Source: Mojavia pulchra JT2-VF2
GTDB taxonomy: Bacteria > Cyanobacteriota > Cyanobacteriia > Cyanobacteriales > Nostocaceae
NCBI GenBank assembly: GCA_019359325.1
Contig: JAHHHN010000007.1
Location: 62,001-126,000 of the forward strand
DNA length: 64,000 bases
Direction of reading: 5' to 3'
Both the position numbers and the translations under genes were made by a program. Below the pieces are notes generated by a model that saw only the letters and a program-made list of their open reading frames with translations, did not search any database and was not told the origin of the DNA. Below are positions 7,221-16,227 of the stretch, piece after piece (within the stretch, counting starts at the first letter, position 1; the number at the start of each line of letters is the position of its first letter).

Positions 7221-8657
7221 TTATGGTTGAGCAGAATTTTCTAGGATAGTTTGTTGTTGTAACCAATCCTTACCCACCTGAATACTAATATCAGAACCGA
7301 GATTGCCAGTGCTTTCTACGCGTACTTCTCCAAATCCTAAACTTTGGCGAATTAATTCTGCACTATTACCATCTCCTTGTTGGGCAACAATGTGAGTCAC
7401 CTCTAAAGGTTCACCCCATGCTTTAGCCACATAGACATTACGATATCCAGCTCTTTCTAGCGATCTAATTAAAGGTCGCAACTGAGAGCGATCGCTACCT
7501 GTGCTGTCTTGAATTGCTACTCGCAAAGAACCTGGTTCAGTAGTCTGCTGTTCTTGTCCTTGGATTGATTCCAAACCAAAGTGTTGTGCCATCAATTTGG
7601 CAATATTATCTCTGTTTGGCAACCAATAGCTAGCATCATACTCACCCTTCTCGCTAAAGCGACCAGGAACCATTAACATTTGCATATTAGAGCGATTGGT
7701 TCGCACTCCAAAGCCTACAAGCGCCACTAGCTCCTCAACTGTCAAATTAGTATCGATGTGTTCTTTGACTACATCAAGCACTTTAGGCATTTGTGCTACA
7801 GTCGCAGGGTTGAGGGTTTGCTCCATCAAAGCACGCATTACCATTTGCTGCCGCTGAATCCGCCCAATGTCACCCAGTTCATCATGGCGAAACCGTAGTA
7901 ATTGCAGCACTTGCTCACCCTTGAGATGCTGCTTGCCCGCCTTTAAATTAATGTATAGGTGCTGGGAATGATCATGGTACTTCATATCTTTGGGGACATA
8001 AACTGTCACTCCACCCAAAGCATCGATTAGCTTGGCAACTCCCAGAACGTTAATTCGGACATAGCGATCAATTCCTACCCCACCCAAAAGATTACTGACC
8101 GTTTTAGCGGTCAAGGCTGGCCCACCTTCGAGATTCGCAGCATTAATTTTTTTTACGCCATACCCCTCTATTTCTGTGCGGGTATCTCTAGGGATAGAGA
8201 GCATGATCATTTTTTTCGTCTCTGGATCAAATTTGATCAAGAGCATTACATCAGCAAGCCCATCAAAGGAGTTTACCTGGGGCAGGTATCTAAGATTTTG
8301 GGTTTCGACGGGGGGGCTTTTGACATCGGGTGGCAGTACGCTCATCCCCATAACTAATATATTTACGGGGCGAGTTAATTCCGAAAATCGCAATCCACCT
8401 CCAGAGATGCGATCGCCATCAAATACCGCCTCTTCTTGGGGACTTAGCTGGGCTTGCTGCAATGGCGTACTCGTCAAAGAAACTGCCAACAGCGCCCCTG
8501 CTGTTGCTGAAACCATAGCAATGCCGCTCATACCCACCCAAAACCACAACCAACGCCCAGATTTAGAGCTTTGGGAATTTTTGCCCCTAGACTTGGAGGC
8601 TTTTGCCGATTGGTTTTCTTCCGATGAAGTTCTTTGAATGGTCACAGACTTCCTCAC
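7221..8657 (-). CDS. LCP (LytR-CpsA-Psr) family cell-envelope protein
   Basis: 478 residues: a basic, Ser/Lys-rich cytoplasmic tail (1-38), one membrane helix (about 40-64), then an extracytoplasmic LCP domain with SIPRDTRTEIEGYG and the Arg/Asp-rich LLRFRHDELGDIGRIQRQ, and a C-terminal LytR_C-type domain (about 380-475). LCP enzymes transfer lipid-linked glycopolymers to the cell wall in Gram-positives. In cyanobacteria the acceptor is uncertain, and older names calling it a transcription regulator are misleading. It stands alone, upstream of (and on the same strand as) nothing related. Length and start are normal. Confidence 0.9.
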   Translation of the reverse strand: MRKSVTIQRTSSEENQSAKASKSRGKNSQSSKSGRWLWFWVGMSGIAMVSATAGALLAVSLTSTPLQQAQLSPQEEAVFDGDRISGGGLRFSELTRPVNILVMGMSVLPPDVKSPPVETQNLRYLPQVNSFDGLADVMLLIKFDPETKKMIMLSIPRDTRTEIEGYGVKKINAANLEGGPALTAKTVSNLLGGVGIDRYVRINVLGVAKLIDALGGVTVYVPKDMKYHDHSQHLYINLKAGKQHLKGEQVLQLLRFRHDELGDIGRIQRQQMVMRALMEQTLNPATVAQMPKVLDVVKEHIDTNLTVEELVALVGFGVRTNRSNMQMLMVPGRFSEKGEYDASYWLPNRDNIAKLMAQHFGLESIQGQEQQTTEPGSLRVAIQDSTGSDRSQLRPLIRSLERAGYRNVYVAKAWGEPLEVTHIVAQQGDGNSAELIRQSLGFGEVRVESTGNLGSDISIQVGKDWLQQQTILENSAQP

Positions 8658-8927
8658 ACTTACTGATCAAATTCGGTAAATTTCTAGACTAATAAATATG
8701 CAAACAAATCAAAACATAATAGCTAATTTTTAATTATTAGCGCTAACTTTTTCACTGTTGTGTCAACCACAACACTTATAGCAGTCTTTTTCTTTATTTT
8801 CGACAATTTTGGCAATATTTTATTGCAGTATGGCAACAATAAACCGGTTTGACCAGATCCATTGAGAGATAAACTGTAATTTGGCAAAAATTCCGTAAAA
8901 ATACCGGGACAGTTATCAACCAGGATA

Positions 8928-9386
8928 TTAGGACAAGTACTTGCCCAGTACTCGCTCGGCAAAACGGCTAAATCCAGGTAAACGGCCAGACTTTCTTTGA
9001 AACAGGCGAACAATCAACCAGAGACTCACTAAAAAGTAACCAGAAGTGAGAAAGCTATTGAGAATTAATAAACGCAGTGCGAAAAATTCTGAAGTTTCAG
9101 CCCCGGTTGCTAACAACAGATATCCCAAAAACCAGGTAAATGCCAAAGTAATAGACAGACGGCTAGCAGCCTGTTGTTCCCGACTTCCTTGACGGCAATA
9201 GAGAGTCCACAACGAGGGAAAAAAACCAATAACTGGAATTAAATACAAAAGCAGTTGTCTTTTAGCGATAGCTGAGTCTTCACGGGCTATCGGGGATTGG
9301 AAAGATAAAGAAGACGCGGTGAAATCACTCTGCGTGTCGCCTTTCCCAGATCCAGGTGAATTGTCAATTGAGTGAAAATTTTTCAT
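8928..9386 (-). CDS. conserved membrane protein, unknown
   Basis: 152 residues. The N-terminal ~45 residues are hydrophilic (Ser/Asp/Gly-rich). Three hydrophobic segments follow near 46-64, 78-95 and 103-125, with a basic C-terminus (RLFQRKSGRLPGFSRFAERVLG). The CRQGSREQQAASRLS loop between helices 1 and 2 is polar. I do not recognise a named family. It is divergent from the permease gene at 9495, with a ~110-bp shared promoter gap. The gap to the LCP gene (8658-8927) is AT-rich and empty. Confidence 0.65.
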   Translation of the reverse strand: MKNFHSIDNSPGSGKGDTQSDFTASSLSFQSPIAREDSAIAKRQLLLYLIPVIGFFPSLWTLYCRQGSREQQAASRLSITLAFTWFLGYLLLATGAETSEFFALRLLILNSFLTSGYFLVSLWLIVRLFQRKSGRLPGFSRFAERVLGKYLS

Positions 9387-9494
9387 ATGGGTGAGTCTAA
9401 TCCTAAACTAGGAGGATGAATGACGGTAATGTAGTTAGAGATAATAGGCTATAGAGAAGGATTTTATTTAGTTCTATCCCGTAATCGGCTAAAG

Positions 9495-10670
9495 ATGCAG
9501 ACACGCAAGCTACTCGACTGGTGGGACACCCTAACACCCATAGCGCGCATCGCAGCGATCGCGTTATTCATCCCGCTGCTAGTTCTCAATGGTTGGGCGA
9601 TTTCGGCAATTTTTAATTACTTTCACTCCTTGATAGTGATTTTAGTGGGAGCCTCAGTACTAGCATTTCTGCTCAACTACCCCGTTAGCTGGATGGAGCG
9701 TCACGGTGCCAGGCGAGAGCCAGTTGCTATCTTAGTGTTTCTTTTGGCTTTATCAATTTTATTAGCGTTGGGTGTCACCCTGTTTCCGCTAGCCCTTACC
9801 CAAGCGCAGCAACTAGTGGCTCGTTTGCCGGAGTTGATTGACTCTGGACGCTCTCAGTTAATGATGTTAAACGAAAAAGTAGAGGTTTTTGGGTTACCAA
9901 TTAATCTCGATGCTCTAGTAGTCCAAATTAACGATCGCGTTAAAGGACAATTGCAGGCGATCGCCGGACAAGTTTTAAATCTGGCTGTAGTCACTGTCAC
10001 TAGTCTGTTAGACTTCGTTTTGACTATGGTTTTGACTTTTTATCTTTTGCAGCATGGAGGCGAACTCTGGCTGAGTTTAGTAGACTGGTTACCCACCCAA
10101 TTCCGAGCGCCTTTTTCTAAAACAGTACGTCTCAGCTTTCAAAATTTCTTTATCACCCAGCTGATTTTATCTACCTGCATGGCATCAGCTCTGATTCCTA
10201 CATTTTTGTGGCTGAAAGTACCATTCGGTCTATTATTTGGTTTAACGATTGGCATCATGGCTCTCGTCCCCTTTGGTGGCTCTGTGGGCATCGCCTTAAC
10301 CACCTTGTTGGTTGCGTTGCAAGATTTCTGGATGGGAGCAAGAGTCTTGATGGCAGCAGTAATAGTCCAGCAAATTCTGGAAAACTTAATTGCCCCCCGA
10401 ATTTTAGGGAGTTTTACTGGCTTAAACCCGGCTTGGGTGGTTATTTCAGTTTTAACAGGGGCAAGAGTTGGTGGACTTTTGGGTGTGATTGTGGCAGTAC
10501 CTACTGCTGTTGTGATTAAGACGGTTTTAAGCACTCTACGTCCTGAGGCACTGAGTAACGACACGGATGAGTATGCCAATGGAGAGATAGTTGCACCCAT
10601 TGCACCAGAAGCATCCCCAAAGGCTGAAGCGAAAAATGCCCTGAGTGTTTCCGAAGCCACATCACCATAG
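9495..10670 (+). CDS. AI-2E family transporter / PerM-like permease
   Basis: 391 residues with a pair of N-terminal membrane helices, a soluble middle part (about 95-160) and five or more C-terminal helices, the layout of the AI-2E/YdgG/PerM family. Recognisable segments are LIAPRILGSFTGLNPAWVVIS and GALLGVIVAVPTA-like GGLLGVIVAVPTAV near the end. The family includes autoinducer-2 exporters and Na+/H+ antiporter-like members, so the substrate cannot be assigned. The last ~40 residues are an Ala/Glu/Pro-rich soluble tail. It converges with the serpin gene. Confidence 0.85.
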   Translation: MQTRKLLDWWDTLTPIARIAAIALFIPLLVLNGWAISAIFNYFHSLIVILVGASVLAFLLNYPVSWMERHGARREPVAILVFLLALSILLALGVTLFPLALTQAQQLVARLPELIDSGRSQLMMLNEKVEVFGLPINLDALVVQINDRVKGQLQAIAGQVLNLAVVTVTSLLDFVLTMVLTFYLLQHGGELWLSLVDWLPTQFRAPFSKTVRLSFQNFFITQLILSTCMASALIPTFLWLKVPFGLLFGLTIGIMALVPFGGSVGIALTTLLVALQDFWMGARVLMAAVIVQQILENLIAPRILGSFTGLNPAWVVISVLTGARVGGLLGVIVAVPTAVVIKTVLSTLRPEALSNDTDEYANGEIVAPIAPEASPKAEAKNALSVSEATSP

Positions 10671-10705
10671 CAATTCAAAATTTTTTCATTTTGAATTTTG
10701 AATTG
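10671..10705. terminator. bidirectional terminator between permease and serpin genes
   Basis: CAATTCAAAA at 10671-10680 and TTTTGAATTG at 10696-10705 form a perfect 10-bp stem with an A/T-rich loop. It lies directly between two convergent genes, and A and T runs flank it on both strands. Confidence 0.65.
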
Positions 10706-10706
10706 A

Positions 10707-12035
10707 TTACTGTGGCTCCATAATTGAACCCATAAACAAAACGCTTCCTGTTTGGTTATCCCGAATAGCACAGAAGAAGGGACGATCAACAATCATTCTA
10801 AACGGCTCTGGTTCTTGCATCGCAGATGTTGCTACTATTCCTACTGAAGTAGCCGCAGTTGCTTCGGTGCCTTCTTCGTTTACCTCGACAAAAGTTTTAT
10901 GTTTAACTTGGCTGATGGCGAGGTTTTTACCCATGCCTGAAAAATTAGCTTTGCTGCTAAAAGCTTCCTCCATACCTAAAGCTTTCAACGCATCGTTGAG
11001 CGTAACATCGTAGTCTGTCTTAAACCGAGGCAAACGAACCGACCCTTCCCGCTTTCGGAATTGAGTCATCCATTTTTCCCAGTTTTCAGCGCTTAAGTTT
11101 TGATAGAAGGCTTTCAGGTTTGAGTTCTGTTTAGGCAGAAAGATATAAAAGCTGACTTTGCCATCTTTGCCATAAGGTAAACTAACTGCCTGAAATTGTT
11201 CGGTTTCATGGTATCTATAGTCACCATCTTTCGACATCATTGGATGTTGTTTCTGTTTACCTGATGCGAGGTAAAAAGGATATACAGCAGTTTGACTTTT
11301 ATCAAATTCATTGCTCCATCTTCCTTTGAAGTGTATGGCATTAATGAGAAATAACACCTGCTCCGGGTCAATTGTTTCAACTATTTTGTTAATTTTCCCT
11401 TGGGTATTTTCTTTGACCCAGTTATTGATAATATTAGGCGCTTCAGCATCTTGAAAGTTTAAATTTGTTACCTTTGCTTGATAAAATTCCCGGTTCTTTT
11501 GAAGAAATTCTGATTTAAACTGAGCATCTTTATCAGCCCAAAGTGAATTAGCAATAGTCAGTTGCACGTCTGCATCAGGCTTTTGTAATATCTTTTCTAA
11601 AGATGCATAAGAAGAGTTAATTTCTTGTAGATTCATACCCTGTAATTCTAAGGTTTTCGCCATTGCTTTTTGGGTAGAACCGCTAGCTCCATTGTAGGTC
11701 ATAGCAAGGGCGATCGCTACACTTGCAGGCGAGACAAAAATGTTCTTTTCACTACTTTCATTTTGCAAAACTTCTGAAAATAGTTTGAAGCCAAACTTAT
11801 TGTTAGCATTAACTATTTTCGTATCAGGGTTGACTGTTTTTTTTGGCAATGGCGACTCTGACCCAGGCAAACGAGATTCGGCAAGCGTACCCGTACTACT
11901 ATCAACCTGAGAACAACCTAATACACCTAAGAGAACAACGCTAGCAGCCGCAAGAACGTAGCGCCTTCCCAAACTAACACCGTAACGTCTTTGCAAAAAA
12001 TTTTCTCTCACACTACTAAATTTCTGCCGATTCAT
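10707..12035 (-). CDS. serpin (serine protease inhibitor), predicted lipoprotein
   Basis: 442 residues. The basic N-terminus and hydrophobic stretch end at GVLGC (Cys41), a lipobox-like site, so export and lipid anchoring are likely. The serpin body (about 75-440) has NNKFGFKLFSEVL, SPASVAIALAMTYNGASGSTQ, NAIHFKGRW, HKTFVEVNEEGTEAT and VDRPFFCAIRDNQTGSVLFMG. The reactive-centre hinge (P17-P8, residues 387-396: EEGTEATAAT) has small residues as in inhibitory serpins. Counting from antitrypsin puts P1 at Thr403 and P1' at Ser404. A subtilisin-like protease gene lies upstream on the same strand. Bacterial serpins are uncommon. Inhibitory activity is inferred. Confidence 0.92.
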   Translation of the reverse strand: MNRQKFSSVRENFLQRRYGVSLGRRYVLAAASVVLLGVLGCSQVDSSTGTLAESRLPGSESPLPKKTVNPDTKIVNANNKFGFKLFSEVLQNESSEKNIFVSPASVAIALAMTYNGASGSTQKAMAKTLELQGMNLQEINSSYASLEKILQKPDADVQLTIANSLWADKDAQFKSEFLQKNREFYQAKVTNLNFQDAEAPNIINNWVKENTQGKINKIVETIDPEQVLFLINAIHFKGRWSNEFDKSQTAVYPFYLASGKQKQHPMMSKDGDYRYHETEQFQAVSLPYGKDGKVSFYIFLPKQNSNLKAFYQNLSAENWEKWMTQFRKREGSVRLPRFKTDYDVTLNDALKALGMEEAFSSKANFSGMGKNLAISQVKHKTFVEVNEEGTEATAATSVGIVATSAMQEPEPFRMIVDRPFFCAIRDNQTGSVLFMGSIMEPQ

Positions 12036-12471
12036 TCTGCCACCTCGCTCGCCATAAATTTCTGTAGCTGTCTTTTAGGATTGACGCTAATGATGTGTCA
12101 ATTGTTAATATCGCATTTGCATCAATAAAAAACTCGACTGTTACAGTTTTGGTAACAGTCGAGAATTGGCAAGAATTCAACAGAACTTATGAAAGCTGCT
12201 AATTGCTGATTAAAACAACATTGCAGATGAATTATATTTAAATATTTTTAGAGTTTTGGATGAATGTGTTTGAAACTACATAACTTATTATAACTAAGTA
12301 TAATTAGCATTTTTTTATGAAGTGATTCTAGACGAATTTCCTAGTAAAATTTAGAAAATTTGCAACTTACCTAATCTATTACCTAATGCATATATTAACG
12401 ATAATAGCTTAGATATTTTCACCTTTGATAAATTTAGGAATTACTGAATTTATGGCTTGCTAAATTAAAAT
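12036..12471. other. AT-rich gap upstream of the serpin gene
   Basis: No gene-like frame. AT-rich throughout, with CGACTGTTACAGTTTTGGTAAC-type inverted pieces near 12132-12165 (CTCGACTGTTAC ... GTAACAGTCGAG), a 12-bp perfect stem that could end or attenuate transcription. The serpin promoter should lie here. Confidence 0.45.
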
Positions 12472-12473
12472 AT

Positions 12474-12562
12474 GGTTCAGGCTTTTTGGATAAAATCGAA
12501 TCATTTTATCCAAAAAGCGTACCCCAATAGATAAATTTCCTTACCTGAACCGTATTGGGGTA
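12474..12562 (-). ncRNA. structured 3' element after the protease gene (pseudoknot-capable)
   Basis: Three perfect complementary pairs interlock. TACCCCAATA (12520-12529) pairs with TATTGGGGTA (12553-12562). GGTTCAGG (12474-12481) pairs with CCTGAACC (12544-12551), which lies inside the first loop. GCTTTTTGGATAAAA (12481-12495) pairs with its 15-bp complement at 12504-12518. The first two stems cross, so the transcript could form a pseudoknot enclosing a hairpin. It lies directly 3' of the protease stop (12580). It could be a terminator/stabiliser or the remnant of a small mobile repeat. Confidence 0.5.
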
Positions 12563-12579
12563 GATTTTTATTTCATGCT

Positions 12580-14181
12580 TCAATTTACAGGTACAGTCCA
12601 CCAAGCTAAACCATAGTCCTGAGTTGGTTCGTTGATTTGTTGACGAAATTGGACGCGGATTTTGTAATATCCAGTTGCAGGAATAGGGCAAAAAATATGT
12701 TCTACACTATCAATTTGGCTAATTGAAGAGCAAACACTACCAGTATTTGAATTTTGCTCATCAGCTTTTACTAAGTAGAGGTCGAGATTATTCAAGCCGC
12801 GATCGCTGAAACTCTCGCCTACATCATAAAGCTCATTTCTATTCTTATCGTTGAGATTTACCAATCTGTCCCAATTCAAGGTAATCGCAACAAAGCTACC
12901 TTGTTTTAAAGGTTTTGCTATCACGTATTCTACAGGCGTAATAGTATCTAGTGTTCGGTAGTCCCAACCAATGGCAGGCACAGCAACTGACGGTTGCCAT
13001 TGACCAGCGCTAAATTGTTGATAAGCGCGAAATGCATTCAAATGACCCGTTCCCATTTGGGAATCTAAAGGAATTTTAGGATCTTTGTAAGCATTAGAAG
13101 CTAGCCAATCTTGATTTTGTTTATCAATGAGCGTCCGGGTCATTGCCAACCGCAAGCCATTGCCGCTATCTTGGATTTTATCGGCTGAATTGAGTAATAC
13201 AGCCTTCATCACTTGATGATGGCGAGAATCAATACTCCAATTGAGTTGTTTTGTCCGTAGTTGGCGATCGGCAAATTCCTGCAATAAGGCAACTGTACCT
13301 GTAACGTGAGGTGCTGCAAAACTAGTGCCTGTAACTTTGTTGAGTTTCCCATCAGGATTGAGCAAAGCAATGTTATTGCCAGGCGCAACTAAACTAATGG
13401 TGCCACGCCCATCAATATTAAACTCTTTCCCTACTAGCCGTCTGGTTGCTCCCTGGTTAGCACCTACTAGATTAGAAACGTCAACTTTATTAAAAATCCC
13501 CCCACGTCGGGATGAAAAAGCCACGTTCACTCCATTAAAATTATCTGTAGGAATAGGAATACCACCTTTGCCCTGGTTACCGGCGATCGCATACAGGACA
13601 TTATGAACGCGACTCGACCAGTCAAGACATAGCGTGAGTAAAGCATTGCCATCTAAAATTGCATCCGGGCGTGGATCTCTGTTTAGGGGTTCACCAAAGC
13701 TGAAGTTAATGGCACGGACATCACCACCATTTTGCAGCGCCACGTGCTGCGCCGATAAACACTCTTCTGGCTGTCCCATATTTTTAGTTGAACCAACAGC
13801 AGAAGAATACAGTCGCGCTTCTGGAGCAACTCCCGGCCAGGCTTTGTCTTTACTGACCATAACGCCAGCAACATTATAGGCGTGGGGATCAACACTGCTG
13901 TTTGACTTAGCTGGACCATTGCGTAAGAAGACTCCCGCAAGAGATATAGCAAGGTTTTTCGACACCGCTTTATCCAATCCAAACATTCCCGGACGCCCAA
14001 TTTCCACTTGACCAATGGCAATCTTGCGACCGCTTAAATTATAAGGAGGTTGGCGTAGCTTCAAAGCATTTATACCGTTGGTGCCAAAAGACGTTTGTAA
14101 AGCTGAAGCAAGTACTGGCGCACTCAAACACGAAGCACCCAGCCCCAAAATTATCCAAGTTAGTTTTTTATTCATAATCAT
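12580..14181 (-). CDS. secreted subtilisin-like (S8) serine protease
   Basis: 533 residues with a signal peptide (MNKKLTWIILGLGASCLSAP, cleavage near ALA-type sites 26-28). The S8 landmarks are His100 (HAYNVAG, where HGTHVAG is usual), oxyanion Asn202 (AIAGNQG) and Ser287 (GTSFAAPHVTG). At the expected catalytic Asp (DTG) the sequence reads EIG (Glu60), a notable substitution. The C-terminal ~140 residues form an extra beta-rich domain containing NLDLYLVKADE. It probably acts in the periplasm or outside the cell. The same-strand neighbour downstream is a serpin. Activity is uncertain because of Glu60. MNKK two codons downstream is an alternative start. Confidence 0.85.
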   Translation of the reverse strand: MIMNKKLTWIILGLGASCLSAPVLASALQTSFGTNGINALKLRQPPYNLSGRKIAIGQVEIGRPGMFGLDKAVSKNLAISLAGVFLRNGPAKSNSSVDPHAYNVAGVMVSKDKAWPGVAPEARLYSSAVGSTKNMGQPEECLSAQHVALQNGGDVRAINFSFGEPLNRDPRPDAILDGNALLTLCLDWSSRVHNVLYAIAGNQGKGGIPIPTDNFNGVNVAFSSRRGGIFNKVDVSNLVGANQGATRRLVGKEFNIDGRGTISLVAPGNNIALLNPDGKLNKVTGTSFAAPHVTGTVALLQEFADRQLRTKQLNWSIDSRHHQVMKAVLLNSADKIQDSGNGLRLAMTRTLIDKQNQDWLASNAYKDPKIPLDSQMGTGHLNAFRAYQQFSAGQWQPSVAVPAIGWDYRTLDTITPVEYVIAKPLKQGSFVAITLNWDRLVNLNDKNRNELYDVGESFSDRGLNNLDLYLVKADEQNSNTGSVCSSISQIDSVEHIFCPIPATGYYKIRVQFRQQINEPTQDYGLAWWTVPVN

Positions 14182-14312
14182 TAATCATTAGTCATTAGTC
14201 ATTTTCCCTCACTCCCCCATATCTCTAGCAAAGGCGGGATCAAATTGATGAGCGATTGCTCAATGTTTTGTTACAATATTTACAGACGAGGACGCTTGAA
14301 AACCCACTAGCC

Positions 14313-15020
14313 ATGACCCAAAACCTATCTAAAAAGCCCATTGTGATTGCTCCGTCCATCCTGTCAGCCGATTTTAGCCGTCTGGGTGACGAAGTTCGCG
14401 CTGTAGACGCGGCTGGAGCAGATTGGATTCATGTTGATGTAATGGACGGTCGTTTTGTACCTAATATTACGATAGGCCCTCTGGTTGTGGAGGCGATTCG
14501 TCCGGTGACGTCAAAGCCATTGGATGTCCACTTGATGATTGTGGAGCCAGAAAAGTATGTAGAAGGGTTTGCTAAAGCGGGCGCTGATATTATTTCAGTT
14601 CATGCTGAACACAATGCTTCGCCACACCTGCACCGCACTCTCGGACAAATCAAAGAACTCGGTAAAAAAGCAGGAGTCGTACTTAATCCTTCAACACCTT
14701 TGGAATTAATTGAGTACGTACTGGAGCTTTGCGATTTAGTGCTGATTATGAGCGTCAACCCTGGCTTTGGCGGTCAAAGCTTTATTCCAGGTGTATTACC
14801 TAAAATCCGCAAGCTGCGTCAGATGTGTGACGAACGCGGTCTTGACCCTTGGATTGAAGTAGATGGGGGACTAAAAGCCAATAATACTTGGCAAGTTTTG
14901 GAAGCAGGTGCTAATGCGATCGTAGCTGGTTCAGCTGTCTTTAACGCTCCAGATTACGCTGAGGCGATTACAGCTATTCGTAACAGCAAGCGTCCTGCTC
15001 CAGAATTGGCAAAGGTCTAG
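14313..15020 (+). CDS. rpe: ribulose-phosphate 3-epimerase
   Basis: 235 residues from the ATG at 14313 ([20 protein letters not shown]). An earlier in-frame ATG at 14256 adds 19 residues without homology and overlaps the promoter-like TACAAT. Landmarks are [34 protein letters not shown] and EVDGGL, with the metal-binding His/Asp residues. It interconverts ribulose-5-P and xylulose-5-P in the Calvin cycle and the oxidative pentose phosphate pathway. A strong terminator follows. Confidence 0.95.
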   Translation: MTQNLSKKPIVIAPSILSADFSRLGDEVRAVDAAGADWIHVDVMDGRFVPNITIGPLVVEAIRPVTSKPLDVHLMIVEPEKYVEGFAKAGADIISVHAEHNASPHLHRTLGQIKELGKKAGVVLNPSTPLELIEYVLELCDLVLIMSVNPGFGGQSFIPGVLPKIRKLRQMCDERGLDPWIEVDGGLKANNTWQVLEAGANAIVAGSAVFNAPDYAEAITAIRNSKRPAPELAKV

Positions 15021-15058
15021 TCAGCCGATTTTGAATTAGTATCAAACCAAAAATAGAA

Positions 15059-15092
15059 TTAGGGTGGGCAATTCACCCACCCTAATTTTTTA
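15059..15092 (+). terminator. rho-independent terminator of rpe
   Basis: TTAGGGTGGG and CCCACCCTAA form a 10-bp perfect stem around CAATTCA and are followed by a T run. It lies 40 bp after the rpe stop and may also serve the convergent gene. Confidence 0.85.
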
Positions 15093-15109
15093 CCGAATAT
15101 ATTCTTTTA

Positions 15110-15835
15110 TCATCTACTGATTCTTGCCCATTTAGTTATCTTCCAAAAACTAAAAAATAAAGCCGCAGAAACCAAAGCTCCCAAATTCCATTTAACCGAA
15201 CTTTTGATCAAGGTCAGGCGCTGAGAAGACTGAGTGGCTTTTGCTTGAGTTTTGATTTGTGCCTTGGCTTTAGATACTTCTGACAAGATTTGAGTTTTTA
15301 CTTCTTGAGGATTTTTACCATCAAATGAGCGGCCTTGTCTCTTTAAAAAAGTACCTAATTGTTCGGGCGTAGCTTGGTTAAGTTGCTGTTCTACTTGTTC
15401 CGCTCGGGATAATTGTTGTTGAGATAAATTATTTACCTGAGCAATACTTTGTTTATTAAGCCGGACAGTATTACCAATTCCCAAAGGAATTAGTACCAAA
15501 AAAATTACTGCCAATAATAAAGTTAACCAAGATAAAAGCTTTAAGCTTAATAATTCCCATTTACTTCGTGAATGTAGCTCTCCATAAAACACTAGCGCTA
15601 ACCCGATTAAAGGTACAGGTACTCGTTCAACTAATGATCCGAAAGTCTGGAACTCCCAAGCAGGATTCATAAAGTTGGGTGGAACAAACATCTCAACTAC
15701 GTCGAACAATGCTAATATTAACAGTCCATAGCCTAGCGTTCGCAAAATATTTATTGAGACTGTCTGGCTAAAAGCAAACTCCTGTAGCTCTTGTACTAAA
15801 GCGGGGATGAATTTATCGCTACTTGATTTAGTCAT
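15110..15835 (-). CDS. HpsJ-like membrane protein
   Basis: 241 residues with four predicted membrane helices (about 27-50, 70-88, 98-122 and 215-232) and a soluble Gln/Lys-rich coiled region (125-205) containing QATPEQLGTFLKRQGRSFDG. The pattern VPPNFMNPAWEFQTFGSLVERVPVPL matches my memory of HpsJ-like proteins, which occur with hormogonium polysaccharide genes or with cyanoexosortases. A cyanoexosortase B lies 16 kb away in this window, but nothing next to this gene is polysaccharide-related. Function is not established. It converges with rpe. Confidence 0.6.
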   Translation of the reverse strand: MTKSSSDKFIPALVQELQEFAFSQTVSINILRTLGYGLLILALFDVVEMFVPPNFMNPAWEFQTFGSLVERVPVPLIGLALVFYGELHSRSKWELLSLKLLSWLTLLLAVIFLVLIPLGIGNTVRLNKQSIAQVNNLSQQQLSRAEQVEQQLNQATPEQLGTFLKRQGRSFDGKNPQEVKTQILSEVSKAKAQIKTQAKATQSSQRLTLIKSSVKWNLGALVSAALFFSFWKITKWARISR

Positions 15836-16056
15836 GTTATTAGCAAAATGAAATAGAAAGTGAACTGAGAAAAATCAAAGTTTGAGACAGAGGGTTTGCC
15901 GCTAATTGTTGAATACGACTAGGCATTTTGTGACACATTTTAATTATTGAAGTTAGCAGTTATATCCTTGTTGCACATCAAACCTCTATGTAATTCTCAC
16001 TCCTCTATCCCTCTGAAAAAGAGAGACAGCATTATAGTGTCCTCCAAAACGGCAAA

Positions 16057-16227
16057 CTATGCAAATGTAGTTTTCAACATTGCAATATATATATTAGATT
16101 CTTGCCTAGGCTGTTCTGATTTTGGCTTATCTATACTTTTCATTAAAAATACCTTCACTAAAACGAAGAGGACGCCACCTAGGGTTACAGCCAAAAACAT
16201 AATTCGCAGTTGTTTCCACTGAGCCAT
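16057..16227 (-). CDS. possible 56-residue single-pass membrane protein
   Basis: From the ATG at 16227: MAQWKQLRIMFLAVTLGG, then a hydrophobic helix VLFVLVKVFLM (helix about 8-28), then a polar tail rich in Lys, Glu and Gln ending LKTTFA. GGAG lies about 11 bases upstream of the ATG. The positive-inside pattern and RBS support a real small gene, but no family is recognised and the codon signal is short. Confidence 0.4.
   Translation of the reverse strand: MAQWKQLRIMFLAVTLGGVLFVLVKVFLMKSIDKPKSEQPRQESNIYIAMLKTTFA

Noticed and set aside
8723-9013. 96-residue minus-strand frame beside the membrane protein gene
   Set aside because: It overlaps the end of the 8928-9386 gene in another frame and has no conserved features.
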